Source: Brachionus plicatilis
Lineage: Eukaryota; Rotifera; Eurotatoria; Ploima; Brachionidae
Assembly: GCA_010279815.1 (NCBI GenBank)
Contig: QEOQ01000123.1
Span: 484,317 to 548,316 of the forward strand
Direction: 5' to 3'
Length of the DNA stretch: 64,000 bases
The notes beneath the pieces are model-generated. The model was not told where the DNA came from. It saw nothing but the letters and a program-made list of their open reading frames with translations, and did no database searches. The position numbers were made by a program, and so were the translations under genes. Positions 47,561-61,373 of the stretch are shown here, piece by piece (position 1 is the stretch's first letter; every line of letters starts with the position of its first letter).

Positions 47561-48362
47561 ATATACAAAAAAGACACTTTATTACTTAGTCATTTTTAAG
47601 AATAATATAAGAATATCACGAAGAAATGAAAGAAAAAATTTAATTTATTTCGGAGCAAACTTTACATGGAACCATATTCAACGTGTTTAGATTTTTTTTT
47701 GTAATTACTTTAAAATTAATTTTAATTTGACATTTAATGAAATATTTTTTTTTAAAATTTATTAATCAAATTAAACTATTGAACTATTAGTAATTTTACC
47801 AGCGTAAATTTATTTTATAAATCATTTAATTATCTTTATGATTTGTATGATTTTTTATTTTAAATGTAAATTTTTAAATGATAAGAAGTGAATATGAAAT
47901 CGTGTTAAAATAATAAATTCTATTTTGTAAATAAATTAAGATTTTTTGTTTCTACAATATTGCTTTTAGTCCAAAAAACTTAAATTATTTATTATCATTC
48001 CCTAAGCTTTTAATTTCAAAAGAGCAAATAGGTTTAGACAATCTAATCCGCTTAGTGGTTAGAAAAAATATTTTGTGCAAATTATGTAAATTCTAATTTG
48101 AATTTAAAACTTTTATTTGACGTTTTAAGAAAAAAAGATTTTTAATCATTTTTTCATACGAATTTTTTTTACTTAAAATATTTCAAAGGAAAAATAATGA
48201 AATATAATGAGAAAGAAAATTAAAAAATATATTTTTACAATTTTTATTATTAAATAATAATCCAAAGAATCAAAAACAACCGAGATTTTAAAAACATTAT
48301 TTAATTAAAGGAAAATTCACAAACAAAATAAATTAAAACCTCTTGGAGAATAAATAACACAT

Positions 48363-51286
48363 TTACCATAATTTACATTTTTTATTTGGGTTCATTTTGG
48401 AGTCTATTGGGCAGCTAAACGCTTCAGCAAATTCATCCGAATTAGAAATGGTGCCAAGAACTCGATATTTGGGTGGAGAATGTTGGTCTACCGACAATGA
48501 TAAATGTAACGAGTCAGAAGTTATCTTGGAACACCACGTCTAAATGAATTAGAAATAGAGAATTTTTTGCAAATTAGGATTCAAAATTTACTTGCGCAAA
48601 CGAAACAAAAAAAATTTGTCTATTAGATAAATTTAATAAAGGTAATTTTTTTTCTTCACCATGCTCTTGGATCCATTTTACATAGGCATAAAATGCCGAT
48701 CTAAGTCCTCCGTTATCGGCAATATTTTCTCCCAACGTTTGATTGCCATTTAAATAGTCTTCATCAACAATTTTATATTTTGAATATTGTTCAACCATAC
48801 ATTTAGATGCCTCCTTGAAATCCTCTATGGTCTTATTGTTCCACCACTGATGCATTATTCCATTTTTGTCATACTCTCTGCCAGAATTGTCAAAACCATG
48901 TGTCAATTCATGACCCATGATAGATCCTATTGAACCGTAGTTAACTGACATTGGACTTAAATTAGAAAATTTTTAAATTAGATTTTTCACTTAATCAGAT
49001 GAATTAGAATTAGTGAACCATCACAAAATTTATTTTCTTTTTAAGAACAAAACAAGCAAATGTATTTAAGACAAATTGTGTGATTATTTTTAATTCTATA
49101 ATCTTTTCTAGAAATAGTAGCCTAAAAAAATTTTGAATGTTTACTAGAATGATTAATTTTATTAATAAATAATTTGTTCTTTAAAAAAGATACTTTTTCG
49201 GATGAAAAAATGGCTCTTTTAATATTCCGCTTGGAAATACAATTTGGTTTCGAGTCGGAGAATAATAAGCATTGACAGCTGATGATGTCATTTCCCATCT
49301 AATTATTTTTTATTTAAATTAAAAGCATTTAGTAAAACTCAAACTTACTCAGCTCTATTAACCTTTGTTCGGTAAGCTGTAACTTCATTTTTAAGAGCAA
49401 ATTGAACAAGTCTAATCTCATTGCCAAAATAATCTTCCTCATCAATACTCAATTGTTTGTAGCGTCTGTTTAAGAGATCGTCTTTTTCGACAAAGTCCGG
49501 ATAACCGATTAGATCATCCACATGGTTCACTTTGTCCTCTGCTAATCTTCTTGTTTCGTCATCCATCCATGGAATTTGCGGAAAATTTTCAACAAATGAA
49601 TTTTTTATGGAACGAATCATTTTCTGAGCTTCTGTTTTAGAATTTATGGGGGAAACTCGCAAAAAAATTCTGGTCAAAGCGAAACCAAGGCCAAGTATGG
49701 TGTCAGTATGCTCTAAACATGTTTGCCATCTTTCTGCTGAATTCGAACCAGTTAATGCTTCGCCCAAAGCAGTAAACTGGTCTCGATATTCTTTGGATAA
49801 AAGAGGCAGTGAGAATTTAATTAATTGTGTTATAACTGATAATTTTAGAATCTTTTCTTTTTCTGGACTTGATCTATACTCCTTGATAAGTTCATTTAGG
49901 TCTTTAAAGTAGTCCAGGCCCATAACAATTATTGCGTCATTTTCTTTAATCACTTCCCTGGATCCGTATTTTTTCAAAATAGAATTTAAAAATTCAGTCC
50001 AGTTGAAAAAAGTGGCGTATTCATTATTCAAATCATGCATTTTAATTCTACTATACGAACTTTCTACACTGGATATTTTTTCCGATGGTACTAGAAATAA
50101 ATATTTAAAGATTAAATTATAAAAATTAGTCTTTAACTTTAAATATTATTAAATTTACACATTATATTGGCTAGTTTAGTCTCGAATTCAAACAAATCCT
50201 CGACTTCTTTGGAAGCATTATCAATATTTTCAAAAAGCAAATTCAATACATTGACCAAAGTTTTCTTATAAATCTCTATAACCTAATAGAATATTAAAAA
50301 TAAAAACAATTATATTTTTCTCAAATAAAAGCCAACTTTGTTATTTTTTTCACTTGAATTGTTAATATAAAATGAGCGCTCAAGACCCAATGATCCTTGT
50401 ATGATCTTCATTTAAAAAAAAAACAATTTAGATTAAGAAAATAGTTTGATTTTTGATTTAAAAAAAAAAAATTAACCTCTATGTTACTATAGCTGGAATT
50501 TTTGTCATCATCAAGAACATTAAATTCAAACAAAGAATTTACTCCGTACTCACGCTGCACAAGTTTTAACAATTCAGTAAACGTTTCGTTAATTACAAGC
50601 TTGTTACTTTTATTTTTGTACATAACTTTGTCAAGTATGTTCAAAAGAGGCCTTGCTCCGAGCGTCTCAATTTTTCCCTTTTTGTCCATGCATGATGTGT
50701 AAAATCTTTTTGCCTTAAATTCGGCCTCGGTGAAATTTTCACTAATTTTGGTCATATTTGCCTCAAGCTTTTCCTTTAGTAAAAGATTATTCTCATAAGT
50801 GACCATGCTCAAAGTTCCCCATCTAGAAAAACCAGTTGGTATGAGGTTTTTTTTCACCCATCCACCGCAAGAGTATTCATAGAAGTCATCGCAGGGATCA
50901 ACTTCAGGATTTAGATAATTGCGAATGGATGCAGCAACTATTAAGCACTGGTCTGTGGTACAGAGCTTGTTTTTTTTGTCAAGATCTTTTTTGAAATTTA
51001 TACTTATTAAAGCCAGTACGAAAATGACAAACAATAAAGCCAATATAGTTAGGAGGAGAATTTTTTCGAGTAAAAATCGAGATTTGCTTGGCTTGGCACT
51101 TGATACAGTTGAGTAATCTACTGAAGGAAGTGTTTGAAGAACTAAGCTATCAAGATCTTGTTCCAATGTCTTTGATTCTGCATCATTAGATGCTGGGTTC
51201 CTTGGCGAAGATTCCATTGTTGATAAGCTTTTTTCCGAGGCTTTTTCTTTGAGAACACTGTAGCGTGTATTTGAAGTTAATTCCAT
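48363..51286 (-). CDS. M13 zinc metallopeptidase, neprilysin-like
   Basis: Seven exons (50477-51286, 50337-50405, 50159-50282, 49349-50090, 49194-49298, 48592-48955, 48363-48539), 796 residues. Type II membrane protein: an N-terminal cytosolic region of about 90 residues, then one transmembrane helix ([20 protein letters not shown]), then the ectodomain beginning with the family Cys pattern ([18 protein letters not shown]). Active-site blocks are complete: [18 protein letters not shown] for substrate binding, HELTH zinc site in [23 protein letters not shown] with the third zinc ligand Glu, and the C-terminal CKLW. M13 enzymes cleave extracellular peptides, including neuropeptides. Sequence alone does not separate neprilysin from ECE here. 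The start chosen is the first ATG (51286). Confidence 0.92.
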
Positions 51287-53014
51287 TCTTTCTTTCTTTT
51301 TTAATGACAAGATATTTCAATAAAATAATAAGGATGTAAAACTAAAACTAACACGCTAAATGCATTAAATGTCTAGGGATCTTTTTAAATCAAGTCTAGA
51401 TTGAATAAAAAATTCCAAATTAGCTGACTAAATCGATTTTATTTCTAGTTGAAAATATCAAAAAATCGATTAAAAAAATCAAAAATGATACATAAAAGTT
51501 AGATGATGGAATATTTCCTCTATTAATCGACGTTCTCAGACTTTTTAAATAATTAAAAAAATATATATATAAATTCTGTTTCGAAAATCACCAGAATTAT
51601 GCTTTATTTCTATTTATGTTGTTCTAAATTCAAATTATGCAAAAATCAAGTGCCTCGATTAATTTGCCTAATTTTTCGCATTTAAATTTAAGAAAAAATT
51701 TCTGAGTCCTTTTTGTTTGAACTTATCAAAATTGGTATTTAATTTGGAAGCTTTCAAAAAAATAATTAATGTCTGGTCTCATTATTAATTATTTTGAACT
51801 GAAAATATTTTTAACAAAAAAAACTAAAAATTAAATTCAATTTTGAGTTTTCATCAGTAAAAAAATGGACCCATGGAAAAAAGCAAATTTTATCATAATT
51901 TAATCTAGCTACTTCCAAAGAGGCTTAATTAAATAAATTAATTAAATGAAATTAAATATTAAAAGACATCTAAGCTCTTAAAATAAAGAGCTTTCTAGGT
52001 ATTATGTTGATTAAGTGGTTCACTTAAAAAATTAATTTAAATAAATTAATGATGAAATAAATGATGCTAGAAATGATTTTAACATTCTGTAAACCTTTAA
52101 GAGACATCATGGAAAATTTGATAAATTTACAAGGAAAATCATGCTTCAAATTAAAGCATTATTAATCTCAGAAAGATTTTAATTTTAAATTAAAAAATAA
52201 TAATCTAATCAAAGTTTGTTTATGCAATTAGTAATGTTTCTTCCCACTGAAGGCAATGAAATTCAAACAAATTAATCAAAGAATTCTGATTTTATTCTAT
52301 TTATCTGAATACCTAAAGGATCAGCGTTTTTGATGCCGTTTTTGTTTCAAGATAATTTAGTCATTGAAAAAAAAATATGATAACAATTTAAATGCATGGC
52401 AAAGCTATGCACAAAGATAATAAATTTGAATTACTAGATAAAATAGTTTATATTTAAAAAACATTTCTTTTTCTATCAAAATTTATCCTAAATTTAGATT
52501 CTTTGGAAGTTTACCATAAAAAAAAGCTTAAGCTATCTTCAAGAAATCATAAGATTAACTAATTATTTCAGTCGGTTTGAATAGCTACCCTTTTTGCATG
52601 GTTAAATTAATATTTAATCTTATTAATAAAAATTTTTATGATAAAATTCAATTATCTTTTTATTACATGCTTATATAAATGAAATAAATATGATTTATTA
52701 ATTCAGATTTTGCTTTGGATAAATATCTATAATCAATTATATTTTTTGAGTTAAAAAAATCAATTTTAAGAATTTGAAAAAATTTTTTAGCAATTATACA
52801 TTTCAGATTTGAATTAATTTTAATATCTTTTATTATATGTGAAAAGTAAGAATCTTTTGAAAATTATTAAAATTATCAAAAATATTTTCAGATTTGTTTA
52901 TTCTAATTTAAAAAAAAAGAAAAAACTGGTAAAAATCAAAATTCATAGCAAATATAAAATAATTTAACTTTCAAGAACTAGACTAATCAAGTTCAAAATA
53001 CTAAAGGTGAAAAA
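51287..53014. other. intergenic, no gene seen
   Basis: Promoter side of the M13 gene and 3' flank region of DGAT1's neighbourhood. AT-rich, with no recognised features. Confidence 0.5.
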
Positions 53015-54779
53015 TTAATTTGAAACTTCAAAATAATCAATATAATAATCATGAATGTACATCATAATAGCTATAGGTTGACCTATGATCAACGAAATCC
53101 AAACTGCCATATTTCCATAATTGCCGTGTAAGAATTTCTTCACTACAATAGCAAACGGTATCTAAAAGAGAAAAACATTAAACGTTTCTTTGTTTATTAT
53201 TTAAATTATTTTACCTGAACAATCATTCCCAAAAAAGCCCATATTCTAAACATTCTCAAAGGTATTGATACCAAGTATTCGTGGAAAAAAGCTGACACAA
53301 AAAAAACTATGAGACTAGCCTGAGGTTTCGTGATTCCTTGTGTCAAAAGAGGCTTATAAATATGTCTAAGGCAAAATTTATGAACTGGTATATTCCAATT
53401 TTGCCAAAAACTGTCCACATCTTCAGCATTCCACCAGTCTCTATAAAATTCTCTATCACCGAATCGCAGAACTTCAGCCAAAACATTAAGATACGAGTGA
53501 AAAAAACAATAGAATCCTATTAACCATATTACATGGTTGGGAACAGCCAATTTGAGCAATCTCTCAATTATCTTTAAAATGTTTGATTCACGAAAAGGAA
53601 TTTTACTATTTTGAAGTATAGGTACCACCCATTGCTGAAGTAAAAAAAGAGATAAACTCGATAGAAATATAATCTCTCCTGATCGGCGTATTAGAAAACT
53701 TTTTCTAATGCGTTGCGATCTAGGAAAATTCAGCTCATAGCAAAGTGTGGGAGCAGCCATAAAAAAATATAAATTTTTAAAATTCAAATTTTGAGGATAC
53801 TCGATTTGTTCACTTTCTGTCGCAGCTTTTTCAGGAACTGTATCTTTTTTGTTTACAGACAACTCATTTCTGCTTTTAAGGCGGTAGTGTCTGTTTACCT
53901 GAAAGTATGAAACTAGTTTCATTGACAAACATGTGTACCAAGCCAATGCAAAAAACGACGACACTAGAATAAAAAATATTAGAAAAAATTATTTTTTTTT
54001 ATACTTGTACCTGGATTTGCTTCACGATACCACAAATAAATGGCCGGAGCTAACAGAGCAGTAAATATATTAATAAAGCAAAAAAATTTTCCGCCATTTT
54101 CGCCAATATTGGACTATTTGAATTTTTTAAATTTATTAAATGAAATAAAAATTAGATCAAATCTTTATTATAATACCTGTTTTAAAAGCTTCTCCAAATA
54201 AAGGGCTGTACAAATAAATACATTTGACAGAACTAATGCAAGCAACGAAGGCCATGCTGTTGGATCTTTAATAAAAAGAATTGGTACATTGAATCTAACC
54301 AAAAAGCCGTATTTCAGCAAATTTTCGAGCACTAGACGGCTCGATGACATCACCAGTAAAACGACACATAAATTCAAAATCCCGCGGTAGTTAGTGTAAC
54401 CACTTGCTGAACTCAAAAGAGAATCTCTTATTTTATGACACCTTGAGAAAAAATTAAAAATTTCAAAATATTAAAAAAAAAAAAACGCATGTAAAAATTC
54501 AAATCAAGCGTGTCATAAATTTTTTCAGGGGTACACAATATTTTGCTTATTAAATTTTTTTTTATTTTTGAATTAAATGTTCATTATCAGATTTTTGTTT
54601 TTTTTTAAGTCAATAGTAATTTTTAGGAGATTATTAAAAAATTTGAATTCTTACGATTCATGTGGATGAGCTCGCTGACACGACTGATTGTTATTCTTTT
54701 CAGACTCGGCTCCATTTTCGGGTTTATTCAGCAAAATTTTTCTAGATCTAACCTCTTTGGTCTCAGAAGTTGATTTCAT
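53015..54779 (-). CDS. DGAT1: diacylglycerol O-acyltransferase 1 (MBOAT family)
   Basis: Five exons (54655-54779, 54177-54441, 54011-54113, 53215-53963, 53015-53161), 462 residues, near the usual length. It makes triacylglycerol from diacylglycerol and acyl-CoA in the ER membrane. Family blocks are strong: [26 protein letters not shown]-type [18 protein letters not shown], the [20 protein letters not shown] motif, the catalytic His in [16 protein letters not shown], and the C-terminal [20 protein letters not shown] with [16 protein letters not shown]. Several hydrophobic spans fit a multi-pass protein. DGAT1 rather than sterol acyltransferase is supported by the N- and C-terminal blocks. Divergent from the V-ATPase gene, with about 550 bp between starts. 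Confidence 0.93.
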
Positions 54780-55331
54780 TTTAGATTCAAAAAAGTGAAA
54801 ATTTAGAATAAAAAATTTAATTTATTTACTAATAAAACACACATTTTAAGCTATTTTTATTCAACTCATGAGAATTAGCTTGCAATATGCATCATACACT
54901 TTGGACAGAGTTATAAATTGAGATTATTTTTGTACCTAAGTCAAAGATGTTTTGAAAAAAGATAAGGCTAGCTTTTTAAATAAGGAAAATTGCAAATTAT
55001 GTTTGTTATATTTTATCATAAATTAAACTTTATTAGCTAAATTTATTTATCTTGTCGCAAAAATCGATAAACATTTCGGTCTCCATATTTCATAATTATT
55101 TTATTTTTCTCTGCATTCAAATAATTTAAATAAAATCCAAATGCAAAATGTGACGAAAGAACTTGAATTATTCATTTAAGTATTTGAATCTTGATATCGC
55201 TTAACTAGAACTCTTGAAGCTTGCATTATTGTGCGATTTATGATGTATCTAGTTTTCTTTTTCTTTTTTTTTAAATAAAAAAATTTCACTTTTGAAAATT
55301 TTATTTTTAAAATATTTAGAAATTTTTTAAA

Positions 55332-58300
55332 ATGAGCTCCCTGTTTCGAGGCGAGGACATGACCCTGTGTCAAATTTATTTTCAATCCGAGGCAGCATAT
55401 TCTTGCGTTGCCCAGCTGGGCGAGCTTGGAATTGTGCAATTCAGAGATGTAAAAAACTCAATTTTTATAAAGAAATAAAGATATTTTTTTATCAAATTTT
55501 TCAAAGCTTAATCCAACAGTGAACGCTTTTCAGCGAAAATATGTCAACGAAGTGCGCCGATGTGAGGAGATGGAGCGCAAGTTGCGCTTTTTGGAAAGCG
55601 AGATACTTAAGGAAAAAGAAATTCCTTTGGCTGAAGCGCAAGAATTTTGTGAGGCGCCCAAGTCAAAAGAAATGATAGAAATGGAAGCCGCTTTGGAACA
55701 ATTGGAACACGATCTGCAGGAAGTCAATTCAAATAAAGATGCATTGAAAAAAAATTATCTCGAGCTGCAGGAATTGAGGCACATTTTGACCAAAGCGACC
55801 ACTTTTTTTGAAGAACAGGACCGAATTCAAACAGGAGAACAAACTGTCTTGCAGATGGAAACCCAAGACCGAATTCAGCCATTGAGACTGGGATTTCTTG
55901 CTGGCGTTATTGATCGCGAAAGAGTACCGTCATTTGAATTAATGCTGTGGCGCATTTGCCGTGGCAATGTTTTTTTACGAACTGCTGAAATTGAGGAAAC
56001 CCTTGAAGATCCAAAAACTGTAAGTTCAACATCAATGACATAAACACTTTCGAATATAAAAAAAGAGACGATTTTCAAAAGTATATTTTCTTTATTAGCT
56101 CTAAATGCTCTTTTCCTTTATTTCTTTGTTATTTTTTTATCTAAATTTTTTTTTTTTTAAGAACACCCAAGTGAATAAGACAGTTTTTATCCTGTTCTTT
56201 CAAGGTGAACAATTGAAGACCAAAGTCAAAAAAATTTGTGAAGGGTAAAAATAAAAAAAAATTCACATCACCCCAAGTTTTTAAGGAAAATTATTTTTTT
56301 AGCTTCAAGGCAACCATTTATCCATGTCCAGAGACAGCCAGTGAACGCCGCGAAATGGGTCTTGGCGTGATGACTCGTCTTGAAGAGCTTAAAACAGTTC
56401 TGGACCAGTCGTTAAACTTAAGGAAAAGTCTTCTCACAAATGCAGCTTTGAATGTAAAGACTTGGTTTTGTCGAGTGCGTAAAATGAAGGCCATTTACCA
56501 TACTATGAACATGTTTAATTTAGAAGTAAATCAAAAATGTTTAATTGCCGAATGTTGGGCCCCAGTCAACGAGCTGACTAGAATAAAATTAGCTTTGGAT
56601 AAAGGCACTGTAGGAATCTATTAAATTAAAACAAAAATGATAAAAATAATTTTTTTTCTTAGGAATTAAGTGGAAGTAATATTCAGTCAATTCTTAACCG
56701 AATGGAAACTAAAGAACAACCACCCACTCATCACAGATTGAACAAGTTTTCTGAAGGATTTCAAAATATTGTCGATGCTTATGGAATATCAAGCTACCGT
56801 GAATTTAACCCGGCTCCATTTACTGTGATCACATTTCCATTTTTGTTTGCAGTTATGTTTGGTGATGCCGGACACGGCCTAATTATGAGTTTGTTCGCAT
56901 TATTTATGGTTTTGCGTGAAAGTCAACTCAAGAATAAGTTCAGAACTAATGAAGTGTGGCAAATATTTTTTGGTGGTAGATACATAATACTGCTCATGGG
57001 TTTGTTTAGTATTTATACTGGAGTCATTTATAATGATGTATTCTCCAAATCAATGAATATATTTGGTTCAAGTTGGCGGGTTGGAGTAACCAAGGATTTT
57101 GATTTTGAAAAAGTGACAGTGTTTGACTTGAATCCAAACACTAACGCTAACCATTCGCTCAATGAGATCAAAATGTATTCAGGCAATCCATATCCATTCG
57201 GAGTCGATCCAATTTGGATAATGTCTATAAACAAGATTGCTTTCACCAATTCTTTGAAAATGAAATTTTCGGTGATCATTGGTATCATGCAGATGATGTT
57301 CGGTTTAGTCCTATCTTTGCTTAATCATTTGTAAGCCTTTTTTGTAATTTAGATTGAAATTTTAAGTTTTATGTCAAAAAAAATAAGAATATTAATTTAA
57401 AAATTAAAAAAATTAAAAAAATATGTTATTTTTAAAAAAATTTTAATTTTTAGATTTAAATAGTATTAATTTAAAAATTTTGGTCGAATTTATTTTAAAA
57501 TTTTTTGAATGCCAAATGATGAAAAATTAATATTTTTATGCATTAAAGTCGATTGAAAATTTTTTGTAAATTTAAAATAAATTGATTAGGTTTTTTGGTA
57601 AAATGGTGAGCGTGCTTTTTGAATTTATTCCCCAAGTCATTTTTCTCACATTTATTTTTGTGTATCTATGCGTGATGATATTAATCAAATGGCTTCGATT
57701 CGATGGTTCACCTGACTCAACCCAATGTGCCCCAAATTTACTGATCGGTAGCTTTATTAAATTAAATTTAAAAAGAAATTAAATTGATTATTTTTAAAGA
57801 ATTGATAAATATGTTCTTTTTCAAATCTGCTGCTGATGAGGATCCTTGTAAAGCGTTATACTCTGGTCAATCTATAGTCCAAAAAATTCTGATTGTTTTG
57901 GCAGTTTTATGCATCCCGACAATGCTTTTAGGAAAACCAATTGTTCTTTATTTAAGACACAAGCGAAAATCTCAGGTAATTTAATTTTTTTTATTGTTGT
58001 TGTGAATATGGAAAAGGTTTTCTTAGATCGGCCAACGATTATCGGACTCGGGACACTTGAATCCGATAGCTCAAGAAGACAGCACCAGCGATTCAACAAA
58101 TGAAGGAGTTGATCTGAAAATTATGAGAGAAACTCCTGTTGGCAAAGACTCGCCAGATACCAGCCACGACGATGAAGATGAAAATGTAATTAAATTTTAA
58201 TTTTTTTAAAGAGTGGGCTGAGATTAGAAGAGGACCTGAGACACATGACCGAAGTAAATAGTCATGTGGTAACTAGTGATTCTATTCATCAAGAATCGAC

Positions 58301-59047
58301 CTATTTGACAAATAGTGATGCCGAACTCCTTACTGAACATGATGAAACTGAGGAAAAGGTTGACTAAATGTTGTCTTTAATTAAATGCTCTGTTTAAATC
58401 TTGCCGTGTGGTCGAGACTTTTTTGGTAATATCCAAGTATTCTAATTTGTTTTAAAATATATTGCCAAAAATGATCACCATAATAGCTTTTATTTTGTTT
58501 AATGTTAAAATTTATTATTTTATTAAAATTGTCTAATTTTTGTTATGAAATGTTTAAGAATTTAAATTTTCAAAATTAATTTTGTGATTTTTAAGTTTGA
58601 TATGGGCGAACTTGCAGTCGAACAATGTATCCACACAATTGAATACTTTCTGGGCTGTATTTCGCATACAGCTTCATATTTGCGTTTATGGGCTTTGAGT
58701 TTAGCTCATGCTGGTAAGAAAAATTTTAAATAATAAAAAAATTGATAAAAAATTAAAAAAACATTTTTTAAGAATTATCTGAAGTTTTATGGACTATGAT
58801 TCTTAGAATTGGTCTTAAGAGCGGGTCCGTTCCAGGCTTTGTGATTTTATGGCTAGTTTTTGTGCCATGGGCTGCCTTTACCATCGGAGTGTTGCTTTTA
58901 ATGGAAGGTTTATCTGCCTTTTTGCACGCTCTCAGACTTCACTGGGTCGAATTTCAAAGCAAATTTTATAAAGGCGAGGGCTATCAATTTATGCCATTTT
59001 CATTTGAACAAATCCTTGAACAAGCTGAAAACCCGGACAAAATATAA
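55332..59047 (+). CDS. ATP6V0A: V-type ATPase V0 subunit a
   Basis: Eleven exons (55332-55448, 55507-56019, 56162-56244, 56303-56609, 56663-57330, 57590-57747, 57800-57975, 58027-58185, 58212-58358, 58596-58713, 58773-59047), 906 residues. The subunit forms the proton half-channels and the stator of the V-ATPase. The N-terminus [20 protein letters not shown] and [20 protein letters not shown] are typical, followed by coiled-coil, [20 protein letters not shown] and DAGHGLIM. The channel helix [20 protein letters not shown] keeps the essential Arg. The cytosolic loop between LRHKRKSQ and [11 protein letters not shown] is about 100 residues (two exons, 58027-58185 and 58212-58358), acidic and Ser/Thr-rich, and accounts for most of the extra length over the usual 830-850. 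AATAAA at about 59139. Confidence 0.93.
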
Positions 59048-59158
59048 TACCCTAATTTATGATTTATTCTTTTGAAGTGAAAAAAATTTGATGTTCAAAA
59101 TTTTACCAATATTTATTTTAAAAAAAATTTTTTAGTTTAAATAAAGATCTGCACCTGA

Positions 59159-59736
59159 TTATTTTTGTTTTTCTTTGTCTTTATCAATTTCTTTATCTTG
59201 AACAAGTTCTATACTTTTTCCCTTGCGAATAATACGAGCATTTTTTTGCTTCTTTTTTCCTTCATAGATAGTTGTCAAAGCTTCTTCAGGCTGACCATCT
59301 TGCTCTCTGTAAGCGCTAATGGTGACCGGGGATGCGTCATACGTTTTTGTGTGCTTAGATTCGTTTGAGTCCAAATGGAATCGAGTTGGTCTACCTTTTG
59401 AATCAGTTATCGTCACAACAACTATTTGCTCAGTTTCGTTCATTATATTTACTCCATAAGTTTCACTTGCCGAAAAAAATAAGTTTTTAACAAAGCTTTA
59501 TTTTAAATTTAATTATAAACTAAAAAAATGTTTTTTCATTTAATTTACTCAAGGAAATAAGTTGCAAAGATGCCGAACATTGCGTTTAATTGAATAAAAT
59601 AAGGTGCCAATTTAGAAAATGAATTTTTAAGTATCATAAATAAATGTCTAAATCTAGTTGTAAGTGCGGTTCTAAAGTTTACCAAATAGTTTTCTTGAAA
59701 GCCAAAATTAGCTGATTGGGATGAGTCAACGGACAT
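59159..59736 (-). CDS. unknown protein, two exons
   Basis: Exons 59549-59736 and 59159-59465 on the minus strand, joined in phase 2 with good splice sites (GAGTAAAT, TCGGCAAG), 164 residues. The N-terminal third contains a moderately hydrophobic segment (FIQLNAMFGIFATYFL) that may be membrane-associated. The C-terminal part starts TEQIVVVTITDSKGRPTRFH, which looks beta-rich, and ends in a highly charged Lys/Glu/Asp tail. A shorter protein starting at the internal Met (59443) is possible. I do not recognise a domain. Its 3' end faces the V-ATPase 3' end 110 bp away; the minus AATAAA (about 59115-59120) lies inside the V-ATPase 3' UTR, so the transcripts probably overlap. Confidence 0.65.
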
Positions 59737-60843
59737 ATTTAATTCTGGAATGCTTAAAATTTTAGTTGAGAAATTATTTTGTCAGAATTTTTTTTTAATT
59801 ATAAGTAAAATTTTTTCGTCATTCTATTAGTTTGGATATCAAGATGGCATTAGAAAATTAAATTCTATTTTTATCTTTTCTTTCGATTGTTGAGTCAAAT
59901 AGATTTGTCTGAGTCACAATTCAGTTAGATCATTTTAAAACTATTTTCTCAATTAAAATGTTAAGAGGAAATTTTTTATATTTTATTCATAATAAACAAA
60001 AAATACAAACAAATGCTAAATTTTACTTTTTAATTACCTTAATAATAAAGAAAAATAAAATCACAAATTTTTTGAAAACGGGTTAAAAAATGTAATCAAA
60101 AATCATGAAAAAAAATTTTAAATAAATATAAATTAAATTTTTATATCAATTTCAAAAAAATGGTAATTTCTTGTTTTTCATCAATATTTCTTAAATTGTC
60201 ACAAGATTTAATAAATGTGAATATTTGTTCTTAAATTTTGAAATTATTGCTAAGATAAATTTAAATTTTTAATCAATTAAAAGTTATAAATTTGAATTTT
60301 AAATGATTAAAATGATTTTTAAAGACATCTTGAAAAAATTGGTGTCTTTAAGGAAATAAAGTCTTTAAATTAATTGATCATTAAAATACTTTTTAAAATA
60401 ATAGGATTAAATTTATCATAAGTTTTATGTTTCCAAGTTTCGGATAAGTATTTTTGAAACTCCGTCTTTCCTGAATTTCCTGTAAATTGGGTTGTTGATT
60501 TTTGCATCTGCGTCTCAATAAAGCTGAATGATTAACCGATTGCTATAATATAAACTTATATTTCGATGTCATTGGCAACTCTATTTTCATCATCTCGAAA
60601 TAAATAAAAATGATTTTGTACTTTTTTATATTCATATTAATTTTATTACCGAAATAGCAAATAAATAAAAATATCCGCTAACAAACAGAATTTTTTTAAG
60701 AAATACAAAATTATTTTTATCGATCGCAATTTTTATTTTTCTAAGCATTTAAGAAATCTCTTAATTTTTAAAATTATAAACTGAAAAATTAAGTATGTTA
60801 ATAGCAATCTTGAAAGTAGACTGAAATCTTAAGAAAATAAAAG
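59737..60843. other. intergenic, no gene seen
   Basis: AT-rich DNA between divergently oriented genes. No feature supported. Confidence 0.5.
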
Positions 60844-61190
60844 ATGGAAAATAGCGCCGACAGCAAAGAATCTAAATTTCCCTTGTGGACAGTCGCGATA
60901 ATTGTAATAACAGTCTTTGGTTTAGCGTTTTTAATAATATTAATAATATCAATTAATAATAAAAAGAAAAAAAATGGTAAATTTAGATAAATTATTTTAG
61001 ACTTTGAAATCACAATAAAATAAAAGTCCAAGATTCCATTTCTTCAACACCAGAATGTAGAAACTCGTGTGATCTTGGAGTTTTTTCAATTGCTAGATAT
61101 GACTCCGATTCAATTTCTTTAACAAGAAAATCAAGAACAATAGATGATAGACTGCCATCTTATGAAGAATTATTTTTAGAAGATATATAA
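60844..61190 (+). CDS. small single-pass membrane protein with LPSY motif
   Basis: Two exons (60844-60976, 61027-61190), phase-1 intron of 50 bp, 98 residues. A short N-terminus (MENSADSKESKFPLW) precedes one transmembrane helix (TVAIIVITVFGLAFLIILII), then a basic stop-transfer NNKKKKN and a hydrophilic tail rich in Ser/Arg ending RLPSYEELFLEDI. LPxY in an acidic context is a WW-domain ligand. Layout (helix, basic stop, tail with PY near the end) mirrors the 22678 gene. No family is recognised. Its 3' end converges with the myosin gene. Confidence 0.65.
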
Positions 61191-61373
61191 ATTAATTAAA
61201 GAATTTGTTTTTAAGGAATGAACAAAAACATGTAAAAGTAAAAATATTTTATTTAATCAACAAAATAAAATTCATCTGAATGATCATTTTCCATTTATTT
61301 TAAGGGAGAAATAAAGAAACTATTTTAATTTTTTCTATGCTAATTTAAATATAAACCAATGCAATTTTAGTTT

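Larger units (their letters stand above)
45549..48362. other. intergenic with repeat and possible coding relic
   Basis: Mostly AT-rich DNA. A CAGTG-ended repeat lies at 46870-46979 and a G+C-richer island at 47188-47560, both listed separately. Confidence 0.5.
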
